Origin: Paenibacillus agaridevorans
GTDB taxonomy: Bacteria; Bacillota; Bacilli; Paenibacillales; Paenibacillaceae
Reading direction: 5' to 3'
DNA length: 55,089 nt
Assembly (NCBI RefSeq): GCF_003112455.1
Contig: NZ_BDQX01000315.1
Span: forward strand, 24,121 to 79,209
Part shown: piece by piece, positions 36,593-46,079 of the stretch
Numbering within the stretch: position 1 is the stretch's first letter
Layout of the letters: each line of letters starts with the position of its first letter
The notes under the pieces: model-generated
What the model saw: only the letters and a program-made list of their open reading frames with translations
Databases searched by the model: none
Told to the model about the DNA's origin: nothing
Position numbers and translations under genes: made by a program

Positions 36593-38785
36593 CTAGGTCA
36601 GAGAATGGAGCAGAACATCGTCGACGCCGCGCCGTCCTCCGTATTCGATCTCGCGAATCGTCGGCTTCGGCAGCAACCCTTCCGTTACGGGATTGCCCGT
36701 ATGGTCGAGATAATCGGCAACCCGCAGCCCGCGGTGGTCGAGGCAGATGTCGTCCGTCCAACCGTCGCCCGTGATACGAATTGCGGTCGCGTCGAGGCGG
36801 TCCAGCTCCGCGCCTTCCGAGAAGGCGGAGATCCGCGATAGCTCCAGCTTCGGCTTCGCGGGACCGTAAGGCAATACGACCGTTTCCATAACCGCCCTTC
36901 CCGTGGCTTTCAGCGTACGTTTGGCGACCGGCTTCGCATGGTATTGCCCTTGGAGAAAGTACAGGCCTGGCTCAAGCGCAAGCTGGGCGGAATCCAGCTC
37001 CGGATAGGCCAGCAGCACGTTGCCGCCGTCCTCGCGGTCCGTCCGGACACGGCCGCGCCCGAAGTCGGCGGTTGCTGCGCCGGGAGGCAAGTGAAAGTAT
37101 TGCTCGTAGACGTGCTGCTCCCGCGCTTCGAACAGATCCACGATCAGCCAATACCTGTTTTTGACGAACAGCACCTTGCGGGAATGGATCACGGGATCGT
37201 CGTACCGCGTATAGCCGTAATGGCTGGCAAACCAATAATCGTAGCGCTCCGTGCTGCGGAAATCCCAGATGCGGCAGGGGGCCGTCTGCGGCGTGTTCCA
37301 ATGGGCGCTGCGGACATGCTGATCGCCGCCGTCGACGACGACCGTATTGTGGGCCCTTGTCGAAAGAACATATTTGCGCTCCTTGTTCCACTCGAACAAT
37401 CCGATCCCGGAGTCGACGAGCAGCTCCCGGCCGCCGGCTAGCGCAATGACGCTAAGCGTGTCGGCATGCGCGTGCCCGGCGACGCCTACTCCGGCACGCG
37501 CCGCCATGTACAGCGCGTCGCCGCTCCAATCCTGGCGGGATATGAGATAACCGCCGATGGGGAATCGAGCCGCCGTCGCTTGCGGCGCCCGAGCTTCGAG
37601 CTTCCCGTAGATCTCGGGCGCATCCGGCCCGACCCTCCACAGCAGCGAGAAGGGCAGTTCCTCGTAGCCGAGATATTTGAAATCCGGTCGGTTGTACATG
37701 TACGCGCCTAAACTCATGACCGCGCGGAGATCGTGCGACGACAGGACGTCCGTATCGCCAAATCTCGGGAGCTGACCGTCCGGCGTCATGAGATGCATCA
37801 GCACGTCGAACATCTTCTCGAGCGTCTGGTCGTATTCGCTCGCCGGGATGTCGAGCTTCTGCAGGAGCGCAACAAGCTCGTACAAGTCCCGCATAACGAT
37901 TTGATGATAGTTGGGACTGGCTTCGAATTGCACGCCGTCCTCGTAAACGTTCTGGCGAATGTAGCCGGGCAGCTCCTTCATGCCGTACGCCAGCCAGTCC
38001 CGAGAGTCCTTCAGCTCGGGCAGCAGCAGGGACAGCGTGATCAAGCCGCGAAGCTGCATGCAGACGTGGTTGCCGTGGGACGCGTGGTAATTCCGGGTAT
38101 ATACACCGTGCTGATGGAACGACTTGATCATCATCATCTTGACCTCCGGCTCGAAGGAAGACGAACCGAACAGCGCCATAAACGGCTCGGGCAGAACAAA
38201 CAGCCTGACGCCGACCGACAGCGGATCCCATGTGCTATGCTCGGAGCGGAAGGTGCCGTCCTTCGGCATCGGATTGTCGAGAATAAAATCCTTCATCATG
38301 TCGTTGAAGCAGCGCGCATAAGCTTCGTTGCCGGTCAGCGCATAGGCGCGGGACAGATGCTTCAGATAGCCGAAGCGGGTCAGATGCAGCTGGTACTGAG
38401 AGCTGTCGAACAACCAGCCGTTCCAGTCGTATGTTCCTTCAGGGAACGTTATTCTTCTTCCCTTGAAGAGGGGGAAGTTGCTCTTCAGCAACAGTTCCGA
38501 TTCTTCCAGCGCGAGAACGGCCTCAGGGTCGTCCGCATACCGCTTGCGGGAGTAACTCGCCAATTCGGGCATATCGGCGGCCTCGAAGTAATACCTTTTT
38601 GTCGCTCCCGATGCGATCAGGGCCAGGTAAGCATCCCGGGCGCCGTCGATGTCGCCGGCGTTTAAACTTTCGCGTACGCCTTCCATCCCGGGGCGATCAA
38701 GATCCAGTTCCTCGCGCAGAAACGACTCGTCCGAGGGAAGCGGCTGCGTATAGTGCGGGTCGTGCCGCAGATCCTTGTATCCCAT
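36593..38785 (-). CDS. Heparinase II/III-family polysaccharide lyase-like protein
   Basis: The 730-residue protein has the alpha/alpha toroid of this family in its N-terminal half (NYHASHGNHVCMQLRGLITL near 250, FEASPNYHQIVMRDLYELV near 300). The C-terminal beta-sheet domain contains GHAHADTLSV (metal/catalytic histidine region, near 440) and STRAHNTVVVDG (near 490). Members cleave acidic polysaccharides such as heparin, alginate or unsaturated oligouronides. No signal peptide, so it probably acts on imported oligosaccharide. TAGGAGG precedes the ATG at 38785. It is the last gene of the operon with the LplABC-type importer. Confidence 0.88.
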   Translation of the reverse strand: MGYKDLRHDPHYTQPLPSDESFLREELDLDRPGMEGVRESLNAGDIDGARDAYLALIASGATKRYYFEAADMPELASYSRKRYADDPEAVLALEESELLLKSNFPLFKGRRITFPEGTYDWNGWLFDSSQYQLHLTRFGYLKHLSRAYALTGNEAYARCFNDMMKDFILDNPMPKDGTFRSEHSTWDPLSVGVRLFVLPEPFMALFGSSSFEPEVKMMMIKSFHQHGVYTRNYHASHGNHVCMQLRGLITLSLLLPELKDSRDWLAYGMKELPGYIRQNVYEDGVQFEASPNYHQIVMRDLYELVALLQKLDIPASEYDQTLEKMFDVLMHLMTPDGQLPRFGDTDVLSSHDLRAVMSLGAYMYNRPDFKYLGYEELPFSLLWRVGPDAPEIYGKLEARAPQATAARFPIGGYLISRQDWSGDALYMAARAGVGVAGHAHADTLSVIALAGGRELLVDSGIGLFEWNKERKYVLSTRAHNTVVVDGGDQHVRSAHWNTPQTAPCRIWDFRSTERYDYWFASHYGYTRYDDPVIHSRKVLFVKNRYWLIVDLFEAREQHVYEQYFHLPPGAATADFGRGRVRTDREDGGNVLLAYPELDSAQLALEPGLYFLQGQYHAKPVAKRTLKATGRAVMETVVLPYGPAKPKLELSRISAFSEGAELDRLDATAIRITGDGWTDDICLDHRGLRVADYLDHTGNPVTEGLLPKPTIREIEYGGRRGVDDVLLHSLT

Positions 38786-38807
38786 TTTATATACCTCCTA
38801 TTAACAG

Positions 38808-39677
38808 CTATTCTTTGATGGAGCCCAGCATAGCGCCTTGGGCGAAATATTTTTGCAAGAACGGATAGACGACTACAACGGGCAGCATCGCCAGCAGGAT
38901 CGCGGCATTCTGTACGTTCGGCCCCAGATTGGCGGCCATCTGCGCGTCGAGCGCGGCATCGGCGGATATGTTGGAGGAGCTGATGGCAACCATCTGCCGA
39001 AGCAGAGGCTGAATCGGCCATCTCGTCGTGTCGTTGATGTAGATGACGGCCGAGAAAAACTCGTTCCAGTATTGCACCATGAAAAACAACGTGAACGTCG
39101 CGATGATCGGCTTGGACAGAGGAAGCACGATGGAAAACAGAATACGGAATTCGCCCGCGCCGTCGATGCGCGCCGCTTCGTCAAGACTCTCGGGAAGGCT
39201 CTGAAAGAAGGTTCGGATGACCAGGATATTAAAGGCGCTGGAGGCTGCGGGCAGTACGATCGCCCAATACGAATCCAGCAGTCCGAGTCCTTTGACGACA
39301 AGGTAGCTCGGAATCATGCCGCCATGGAAAATCATCGTGAAGAGTATGAACAGCAGGATCAATTTCCGTCCCGGCATGATCTTTTTGGAAAGCGCGTATG
39401 CCAGCGACAATGATACGAGCAGATTGACGCAGGTGCCAAGCGCGGTAATATAAACGGAATTTTTGACCGAGGTCATAAACGTGTGCGCGTTAAGCAAATA
39501 TTTGTACGCATCGAGCGTCCACGTCTTGGGCCAGACGAAGAACGCGCCCGACATGGATTGTCCCGGAAGACTGAAGGATACCGCGATGATATATAGAAAA
39601 GGCAGTACGACCATCAAGCTGATCAGAAGGATGATGACTGCAAGCGCGCTGTCGAACCAAGTGATGCGAAGTTTCAT
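38808..39677 (-). CDS. Carbohydrate ABC permease, LplC/YtcP type
   Basis: The protein of 289 residues from ATG 39677 (AAGGTGGG before it) has six hydrophobic segments, the LSLPGQSMSGAFFVWPKTWTL region after the first, and an EAA loop EAARIDGAGEFRILFSIVLP near residues 180-200. The C-terminus QKYFAQGAMLGSIKE is typical of the YtcP family. A start at 39689 would fall in the ribosome site. It pairs with the LplB-type permease just upstream in transcription. Confidence 0.92.
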   Translation of the reverse strand: MKLRITWFDSALAVIILLISLMVVLPFLYIIAVSFSLPGQSMSGAFFVWPKTWTLDAYKYLLNAHTFMTSVKNSVYITALGTCVNLLVSLSLAYALSKKIMPGRKLILLFILFTMIFHGGMIPSYLVVKGLGLLDSYWAIVLPAASSAFNILVIRTFFQSLPESLDEAARIDGAGEFRILFSIVLPLSKPIIATFTLFFMVQYWNEFFSAVIYINDTTRWPIQPLLRQMVAISSSNISADAALDAQMAANLGPNVQNAAILLAMLPVVVVYPFLQKYFAQGAMLGSIKE

Positions 39678-39696
39678 GTGATGTCCCACCTTTGTC

Positions 39697-40605
39697 TTAG
39701 AAAATGCCGTCTTCGCCCATCAGCTTGGCCAAATAATTGGCGCCAAGCACCAAAATAAGGCTGACGACGGATTTGAACATGCCGACCGTAATGGCGAAGC
39801 TGTAATTGAATTGCTGCAGCCCGGTATGGTAGACGAACAGGTCGAACACGTTCGAGACATCCAAATTGAGACTGTTGGTCATCAGGAAAATCTGCATGAA
39901 GTTCGAATCCAGAGAAGAGCCCAACCTTAGAAGCAGCAGGATGACGATGGTGCTTTTGATTCCCGGCAACGTAATATGCCAAATGTTGTGGAAACGGTTG
40001 GCGCCGTCCACCTTGGCGGCTTCGTACAGCTCGGGATTGATGCCGGCCAACGCGGCGAGAAAAATGATCGTGCCCCATCCCGCATCCTTCCAGATGGCCT
40101 GGAAGATGATCAGCGGCCGGAACCAGTCGTTGCTGACCAGGAACAGCGCGCTCGTGTCGAACCATTGCTCCAGATAATGGTTAAAGACCCCGGATGGGCC
40201 AAAGAAAGAAATCGTAATGCCGTAAATGACGACCCACGACAGAAAGTGGGGCAGATAGACGATCGTTTGGGAAATGCGCTTGAACATTTTTAATCGAAGC
40301 TCGTTCAGCATGATCGCCAGCAGGATCGTAAACGGGAAATAGATGACGAGGCTAAGCAAGCTGATCATCAGGGTGTTCTTCAAGAGAACAAAAAAGTTGT
40401 TGGTGCTGAAAAATTGCTGGAAATGCTCGAAGCCTACCCATGGGCTCTTGATCATGCCGATAAACGGGCTGTAATCCTTGAAAGCGAGCACCAATCCCCA
40501 CATGGGAACGTAATGGAAGATAAGAAAATACAAAATGCCCGGGGCGGCCAGCAAATAAAAGGGCCATAATTGATTGAATCGATTAAAGCGATGGCTTCTC
40601 ACCAT
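39697..40605 (-). CDS. Carbohydrate ABC permease, LplB type
   Basis: I start at ATG 40605 (MVRSHRFNRFNQLWPFY), which follows AAGGAGGAAC, giving 302 residues. A longer in-frame reading begins at 40653 but runs through the hairpin and ribosome site. Six hydrophobic segments and the EAA loop (YEAAKVDGANRFHNIWHITLP, about 195-215) are visible. The protein is the LplB half of an importer typical for oligo-uronides and similar glycans in paenibacilli. Confidence 0.92.
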   Translation of the reverse strand: MVRSHRFNRFNQLWPFYLLAAPGILYFLIFHYVPMWGLVLAFKDYSPFIGMIKSPWVGFEHFQQFFSTNNFFVLLKNTLMISLLSLVIYFPFTILLAIMLNELRLKMFKRISQTIVYLPHFLSWVVIYGITISFFGPSGVFNHYLEQWFDTSALFLVSNDWFRPLIIFQAIWKDAGWGTIIFLAALAGINPELYEAAKVDGANRFHNIWHITLPGIKSTIVILLLLRLGSSLDSNFMQIFLMTNSLNLDVSNVFDLFVYHTGLQQFNYSFAITVGMFKSVVSLILVLGANYLAKLMGEDGIF

Positions 40606-40631
40606 AAGCTCTCGTTCCTCCTTATCCGTGG

Positions 40632-40667
40632 ACAAAAAATAGGGGTCTCGCACCCCTATCTTTTGTC
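40632..40667 (-). terminator. Hairpin attenuator between the LplA-type and LplB-type genes
   Basis: On the minus strand ATAGGGGT and ACCCCTAT pair perfectly, extended by flanking GACAAAA/TTTTGTC, and a T run is included. It lies right after the binding-protein stop at 40686 and should lower permease expression. Confidence 0.75.
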
Positions 40668-40685
40668 TCTGTGCAGACGTCGTCT

Positions 40686-42263
40686 TTATTGTTGATCTGC
40701 GTTATATTCCTCCAGCAGTTCTTTGGCGATAACCGCGCCGTCGCCTGCTGTCCAAGCGTCGATTTCTTTTTGTACGGCTTCCCAGGTTGTTTCGCCCAGC
40801 ACATATTGTGTCATGGCCGCGCTCATCTTTTTATAAGTGTCCGGATTTTTGGCCGCTGTTGCCGAACTGTAGCTCAAGAACGGATTCGGAATGCCGTAGC
40901 CCGCAATAACGTCCAAGGATGCTTTTTGAACCTCCAAAATTTCCGGAACCTTGGAGTTGGCATAGATGTAAGGATCTACGCGGTTCTGCAGAACAAACGC
41001 GCTTGGTTTCTCCAGATCAAAGAGTTTCTTCTGGTCTTCGGTTTGTACCGGAAGGCCGTCCTTGAAGTCGCTGGCATGTACGCCGATAACGCCTGCTTTG
41101 GAGAAAGAGATGTTTTCCTCGGCGGACGTGAAGTCCAGGAAGTCGATAATTTTTTGCACCTTTTCCTTCGGCACGGAGCTAGGAATCGCCCAAATCCCGT
41201 AGTAGCCGCCGATCAGCGCTACGCCCTTCTGTCCTTCGCGTCCTTCCAGCACGTCAATCACCGCGATCTCGGCGTTCGGATCAACTTGCTTCATCTTCTC
41301 GAGACTTGTCTCCGAGATGTCCCCTACGTTCGTTACGAACGCGCCGGCTACGCCGGCCTGGAACTTGTTGCGAGCTTGCTGTTGGTTTTTGAGAACGGGA
41401 GCGTCCTTATCGATCAGACCTTTGCTCCATGTGTCTTTAAGCCAATCGAGATAGTTTTTGTATTCGGTTGTTTGGAAATCGCGAACGGGCTGGCCGCTGT
41501 CGTCAAGCGCCCAAATATGCGGCACGCCAAAGGCGAATAACATCGGGAAGACGGAGCCGAACGGCCCTGGACCCGATACGCCGTCCACGCCGTAGACGGT
41601 CAAAGGCACTGTGTTTCCGCCGCCTGCAGGATCGTTGTCCTTGAATACCTGGAGGGCGTTCGTCAACTCGTCGATCGTTGTAGGAACCTCGAGATTGTAT
41701 TTGTCCAGCCAATCCTTGCGCATAATGACGCTGGCTTCTCCGCCGCCGTACAGACCGCGCGGTCTCGGAATGCCATAGATTTTTCCTTGCACGCTTGTGT
41801 TGTTCCATACCGCGTCTTCGATCTGGCTAATATTTTTTGTACCGGCAATGTAATCCGTCAAGTCGTGAAAGGCGCCCATTTTGACAAGGTTGGTATATTT
41901 GTTGTCCTTGCCGCTGTCGATCAGCAGCAGATCATAATCATTGGCCGATACGGCGACGGCAAGCTTGTCTCCGTATGCCTCGGATGGTACGAAGGTCAGA
42001 TCGAGCTTGACATTGCCGCGTTTCTCGAGATCGGCTTTTGCCTGATTGTTGTTCGCGGACGGCGGATCGCCGAAGGTGATGGTCATCGCTTTGATGGTAG
42101 TCGGCTCCGCGCTCGGAGCTGCCGTTTGTTGACCGTTTGCGGCATTGGTTGGATTGGCCGTTTCTCCTGCGCTGCTGTTGCCGTTGCCGGAGCAGCCGGC
42201 TAGCACGGTCGTCATCAGCACGGATGCGGTCACGACTTGCGCGAGATTTTTTTTGATTTGCAT
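40686..42263 (-). CDS. LplA-type extracellular solute-binding lipoprotein
   Basis: The protein from ATG 42263 (GGGGGATACAC before it) has 525 residues, the length typical of LplA-type binding proteins. The signal peptide ends in the lipobox LAGC, followed by a Ser/Asn/Thr/Gln-rich linker. Typical motifs are DYDLLLIDSGKDNKYTNLVK (about 95), GGGEASVIMRKDWLDKYN (about 172) and GYYGIWAIPSSV (about 365). It should collect an oligosaccharide cleaved outside the cell and hand it to the two permeases. An ATPase gene is not in the operon. The divergent histidine kinase at 42518 probably controls it. Confidence 0.92.
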   Translation of the reverse strand: MQIKKNLAQVVTASVLMTTVLAGCSGNGNSSAGETANPTNAANGQQTAAPSAEPTTIKAMTITFGDPPSANNNQAKADLEKRGNVKLDLTFVPSEAYGDKLAVAVSANDYDLLLIDSGKDNKYTNLVKMGAFHDLTDYIAGTKNISQIEDAVWNNTSVQGKIYGIPRPRGLYGGGEASVIMRKDWLDKYNLEVPTTIDELTNALQVFKDNDPAGGGNTVPLTVYGVDGVSGPGPFGSVFPMLFAFGVPHIWALDDSGQPVRDFQTTEYKNYLDWLKDTWSKGLIDKDAPVLKNQQQARNKFQAGVAGAFVTNVGDISETSLEKMKQVDPNAEIAVIDVLEGREGQKGVALIGGYYGIWAIPSSVPKEKVQKIIDFLDFTSAEENISFSKAGVIGVHASDFKDGLPVQTEDQKKLFDLEKPSAFVLQNRVDPYIYANSKVPEILEVQKASLDVIAGYGIPNPFLSYSSATAAKNPDTYKKMSAAMTQYVLGETTWEAVQKEIDAWTAGDGAVIAKELLEEYNADQQ

Positions 42264-42517
42264 GTGTATCCCCCATTTCAAAGTTTTCCTTGCGGTTACA
42301 ATTTCGATTATAGTGGAGCGGCGGTCATCCTTGACATGACGGAAACAAGCGAAAGTGTCACCGTTTTTAAGATGGTGAGCGTAACGAGTATCATTGGCCG
42401 GAGAGATTGTACTATACTTAGGTTAGCCGAAGGCGGCCGTTTAAAACGCGGTTTCGGCAACACGGAGCGCGCGATGAGGCGCCCGTGCCAACCATGTTTG
42501 ACGAAGGGGATAGAAGG

Positions 42518-44323
42518 ATGCCGTCACCTTTTTTTGGTTTTTTGACGCGGAGTTTTTATGTACGCATGATCTTGATCATGCTCGCCGTTTCGATTATTCC
42601 GCTGCTTCTGCTCTCCTATATATCCATCTCGGTATCCAGCTCGACGGTGGAAAAGCAGGTGAACAAGCTGAACGCCCAACTGGTCAATCAGCTCATCGAC
42701 CGGGTAGAGCTGTCCATGAACCGGTTCCGCGAGCTGAGCGTGCAATATTCGGGTTTGTCCTCGATTCAGAACGCGCTGGTCTCCCCATCGGAGTTGTATT
42801 ATGAAGACGTCGTGCTCAAAAGGGAGCTGATCTCGGTGCTTACCACGGCTTCCGTGGTGATCGGCAACGTGGAAGGGCTGCAGGTATACTCCGCCATTAC
42901 GGGCGAAATTTTGTCTTCCACGGATGCCCCGTCCCGGATCGAGCACTCGATCTACGGGCCGTTGATCGACCATTTCCTAAGCTCCCCCAGAACGGAGCTG
43001 TTTCTCGACAAGGATTCCATCCCGGAGATGGAGATGCTCCGCGATTCCAGCATCTATATGGCGCGGATTCCGTACAACAAGTTCGAGGAGATGAAGGGCG
43101 TTATGATGATCTCCATGAAGAACAACCAGTTTCAGCAGCAAATCGAAAATATCCAGCTCGGCTCGCGAGGTTCCATTACGCTGCTTACGCCGTCCGGGAG
43201 TCCGATCGCCACGACGAGCAAGCTGAGCGACGAGGACGACAAGGGCCGGGTCGCAACGATCCTCGAGCATTGGCGGGAGCTAGGCAAGCCCAATCAATTC
43301 GCGGAGGCTTCTTCGATTATTTCGGTCAAGCAGACCGGAACCTATGACGGCTGGATTGTCGTCTCCGAGATCCCGTCCAAAGAGCTGACCCAGAATACCG
43401 GCATTATCCGGGAGACAGTCGTATATTTTCTGGCGATTCTAATCGTTCTCGGCGCCGCGTCCGTTCTCGGCTTCGGATATCACTTGTATCGGCCGCTTCA
43501 GGCGGTAAAGCGGCAGGTCAACGCGATCAAGAAGGGACAGTTCGACGCCCGGGTGGACACGTTCGCGAACAATGAGATCGGCGATCTCGGGCGCATGCTC
43601 AATTCGATGGCCATCCGAATCCAGGAGCTGGTCAACGATTTGCAGGATTCGGAGGAGCTTAAGCGCCGTCTCGAAATCCGGGCGCTCCAATCGCAGATCA
43701 ACCCGCACTTTATGTACAATACTTTGAATACGATTCGAATGTTCGCCATGCTTAAGGACTATGACAAGATTAACACATTGATGGGCCGTTTCGTCGGGTT
43801 GCTGCGCTATTCCATGGAAAATTACGACCAAACCGTCCGGCTCGGTCAAGAGCTGGATTATCTGAAGGATTATGTCGGTCTGCTTAATATGCGCTACAAA
43901 TGCCAGATCGCCCTGGATTACGAGATCGAGGAGCCGCTCGGCAGGATGCAGATCCCGAAGCTCAGCTTGCAGCCCCTTATCGAAAACTCCGTGTTCCACG
44001 GCATCTTGCCGAAAAAGTTCGAGACCGGACGGATCTCCGTCAAGGCGTTCGCCGATCGGGAACGGGAACGAATCGTCCTCGAGATTCGGGACGACGGCCT
44101 CGGACTGCCGGAAGCGGAAATGGAGAAATTGCGGGTGCATCTCATGCGTGAAGAGTCAAGCGAAAACATCGGATTGCAGAACGTAAAGATGCGGCTGAAG
44201 CTGATGTTCGGCCAGTCGGCGGCCATGGAGCTGGTCAGTGGCGAGGGAGAGGGGCTTCTCATTCGCATCGAATTGGAGGCCGATCAAATTCAGATCAAGG
44301 AGGAAGAGCATGAGCGGCTATAA
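42518..44323 (+). CDS. YesM-type sensor histidine kinase
   Basis: From ATG 42518 (GAAGGGG before it) the protein has 601 residues. Membrane segments lie near 13-35 and 290-312 and enclose an extracellular sensor domain of about 250 residues. A HAMP domain (about 312-365) follows, then the His_kinase domain with the phosphorylated histidine in INPHFMYNTLN (H397), and a HATPase domain with LQPLIENSVFHG and DDGLGLPE. Such kinases sense extracellular sugars or sugar-loaded binding proteins. The response-regulator gene overlaps its end by 14 bases. The divergent binding protein is the likely target and perhaps partner. Confidence 0.93.
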   Translation: MPSPFFGFLTRSFYVRMILIMLAVSIIPLLLLSYISISVSSSTVEKQVNKLNAQLVNQLIDRVELSMNRFRELSVQYSGLSSIQNALVSPSELYYEDVVLKRELISVLTTASVVIGNVEGLQVYSAITGEILSSTDAPSRIEHSIYGPLIDHFLSSPRTELFLDKDSIPEMEMLRDSSIYMARIPYNKFEEMKGVMMISMKNNQFQQQIENIQLGSRGSITLLTPSGSPIATTSKLSDEDDKGRVATILEHWRELGKPNQFAEASSIISVKQTGTYDGWIVVSEIPSKELTQNTGIIRETVVYFLAILIVLGAASVLGFGYHLYRPLQAVKRQVNAIKKGQFDARVDTFANNEIGDLGRMLNSMAIRIQELVNDLQDSEELKRRLEIRALQSQINPHFMYNTLNTIRMFAMLKDYDKINTLMGRFVGLLRYSMENYDQTVRLGQELDYLKDYVGLLNMRYKCQIALDYEIEEPLGRMQIPKLSLQPLIENSVFHGILPKKFETGRISVKAFADRERERIVLEIRDDGLGLPEAEMEKLRVHLMREESSENIGLQNVKMRLKLMFGQSAAMELVSGEGEGLLIRIELEADQIQIKEEEHERL

Positions 44324-45935
44324 GGTACTTCTCGTCGAAGACGAAATTCCCGCCAGAACGGTGTTTCGCGGAATGATCGAGGAACGCGGCGATTTGTTCG
44401 AGCTTGTCGGAGAGGCGGAGGATGGCGCGGACGGCCTGGAGCTGTACCATCGGCATAAGCCGCAGCTGGTCGTAACCGATATTACGATGCCGGGCATGAG
44501 CGGACTCGAGATGCTTAGGGCGATCGAAAGCGGCGGCGGGACAATGCCGCAAGTCGTTATTCTGACCTGCCACCAGGACTTTCAGTTCGCGCAGCAGGCC
44601 ATTCAGCTCAGGGCGGCCGCTTATCTGATCAAGGATGATTGCCTAAACGATCCGGAACTGCTGGCTCGTACGCTAGAAGAGCTGACTGAGCAGGTTGTCG
44701 GGCGGGACGAGACGAGGGAGAAGCAGCTGGAGCTGGAACAGAAGGTGCGATCCAATGAAATCGTGATCGAGCAAAACCTGTTTCTGGAGATGCTCCGCAA
44801 TCCGGCAGCCGGAGACGAATGGCTGCAATCGCTGGAGAGGATTGGCATCCCGGCTCGCGGCTCCCAGTCGTTTGCGCTGATGCTGGAGCTGGATCGCAGC
44901 TCGCTGCGTTTCTCGATCGAGCAGCCGCAGGAACTTAAGCTGTGGCAGTTCGCGGGAGTGAACGTGCTAAACGAGTTGCTCGGCGCGCTGGGCCCGCACA
45001 AAGTGATCGCCCTGGACAAGGGCAGGTTCGTCGCGATCTTCGCCCCGACGAGCGAGTCCTCGCTCGAGACGCTGCTGGATCAGGTCGTGGATTCCTTCTC
45101 GAAATACTTGAAGATGGACTCGCTCTCCATAATCAGGAGATTCCCGTCGGGGCTGCGGGATCGGATGGGCGAGCTGAAGGCGTGGGTGTCCGCCGCTTAC
45201 CCGTTTTTTTACGATAGCCTTCCGGCTCTTGGGAGCGGATCCCTCGCGCCGGAACGTATCGCGTATGTCCATATCCCGGAACAATACATTCGCTTTTGGG
45301 GGAAGGTGCTGAAGGGGGCGCTGCTGGAGTCGCATCTGGTTTCCTCCGCAGTGGAGCACGAACGAAGCTCCTTCCGCAAGCAGGCTATGGAACACGGCTG
45401 GGAGCCCGAGCAGATCAAGTCGCTGTATCTCCGCATATTCCTTGACCTCAGCCAATTCACCAACGAAGCCGAGGGTATGGCCGATCTGGAAGCGGCTTTC
45501 CGCAAAAGGCTGGAGCAATGCCAGACCTTCGACGCCGTACACGATTCCACGGTCGCCTTCTTCCGCAAGCTTAAGCTGCTGCAGGGAGACAATCGGAAGC
45601 TCGATGCTTGGATTGCCAAGATCGTGCAGAGGCTGCACGAAAATCTGCACGAACCATTCAAGCTGGAGGAGCTCGCGGCGTCCATCAATTACAGCGTGCC
45701 TTACTTCAGCAGCATGTTCAAGAAAACGACGGGCGATAGTTTCGTGCAATACTTGAACAAGCTGCGGCTGGAGAAAGCGAAGCTGCTGCTGCTCACGACG
45801 GATCGCAAGACGTTCGAGATCGCGGAGGAAATCGGATTCGAGAATTACCGCTCCTTCAACCGGCTGTTCAAGCGGGACACGGGGCTTACTCCCTCCGACT
45901 ACCGCAAGCAAGGCGTTGAGGGCGGTTGGAGATAA
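44310..45935 (+). CDS. YesN-type AraC response regulator
   Basis: The 541-residue protein starts at ATG 44310 after AAGGAGGAAGAG. It has a receiver domain (about 3-122) with the phosphoacceptor aspartate in LVVTDITMPG (D57) and the family lysine region AYLIKDD. A middle part of about 300 residues follows, and a C-terminal AraC double helix-turn-helix (about 440-538, FKLEELAASINYSVPYFSSMF and TFEIAEEIGFENYRSFNRLFK). It works with the overlapping kinase and probably activates the divergent LplABC-type and heparinase-type operon. Confidence 0.93.
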   Translation: MSGYKVLLVEDEIPARTVFRGMIEERGDLFELVGEAEDGADGLELYHRHKPQLVVTDITMPGMSGLEMLRAIESGGGTMPQVVILTCHQDFQFAQQAIQLRAAAYLIKDDCLNDPELLARTLEELTEQVVGRDETREKQLELEQKVRSNEIVIEQNLFLEMLRNPAAGDEWLQSLERIGIPARGSQSFALMLELDRSSLRFSIEQPQELKLWQFAGVNVLNELLGALGPHKVIALDKGRFVAIFAPTSESSLETLLDQVVDSFSKYLKMDSLSIIRRFPSGLRDRMGELKAWVSAAYPFFYDSLPALGSGSLAPERIAYVHIPEQYIRFWGKVLKGALLESHLVSSAVEHERSSFRKQAMEHGWEPEQIKSLYLRIFLDLSQFTNEAEGMADLEAAFRKRLEQCQTFDAVHDSTVAFFRKLKLLQGDNRKLDAWIAKIVQRLHENLHEPFKLEELAASINYSVPYFSSMFKKTTGDSFVQYLNKLRLEKAKLLLLTTDRKTFEIAEEIGFENYRSFNRLFKRDTGLTPSDYRKQGVEGGWR

Positions 45936-46079
45936 AGCCGGCGCGCCTATGCCGCGAGGCTTGCGTTCGTTCGTAATGTTTGTTTCTAACCAAATAATCC
46001 CTCCTCGCGAGCAAAAGCAAAGGTTATAATGCGAATATCGAGATTAGTATGATAGCCATAAGGAAGTGAAGCGTGGATC

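Noticed and set aside
37733-38665. 310-codon plus-strand frame opposite the heparinase-type gene
   Set aside because: It is the complement of a confident 730-residue protein and has no ribosome site or recognisable domain.
42264-42517. Riboswitch in the divergent region between the LplA-type and YesM-type genes
   Set aside because: I see a TATAAT-like -10 for the minus strand but no conserved riboswitch motif.
45936-46079. Terminator after the YesN-type gene using CGCGAGG and CCTCGCG
   Set aside because: The loop would be about 45 bases and there is no T run.
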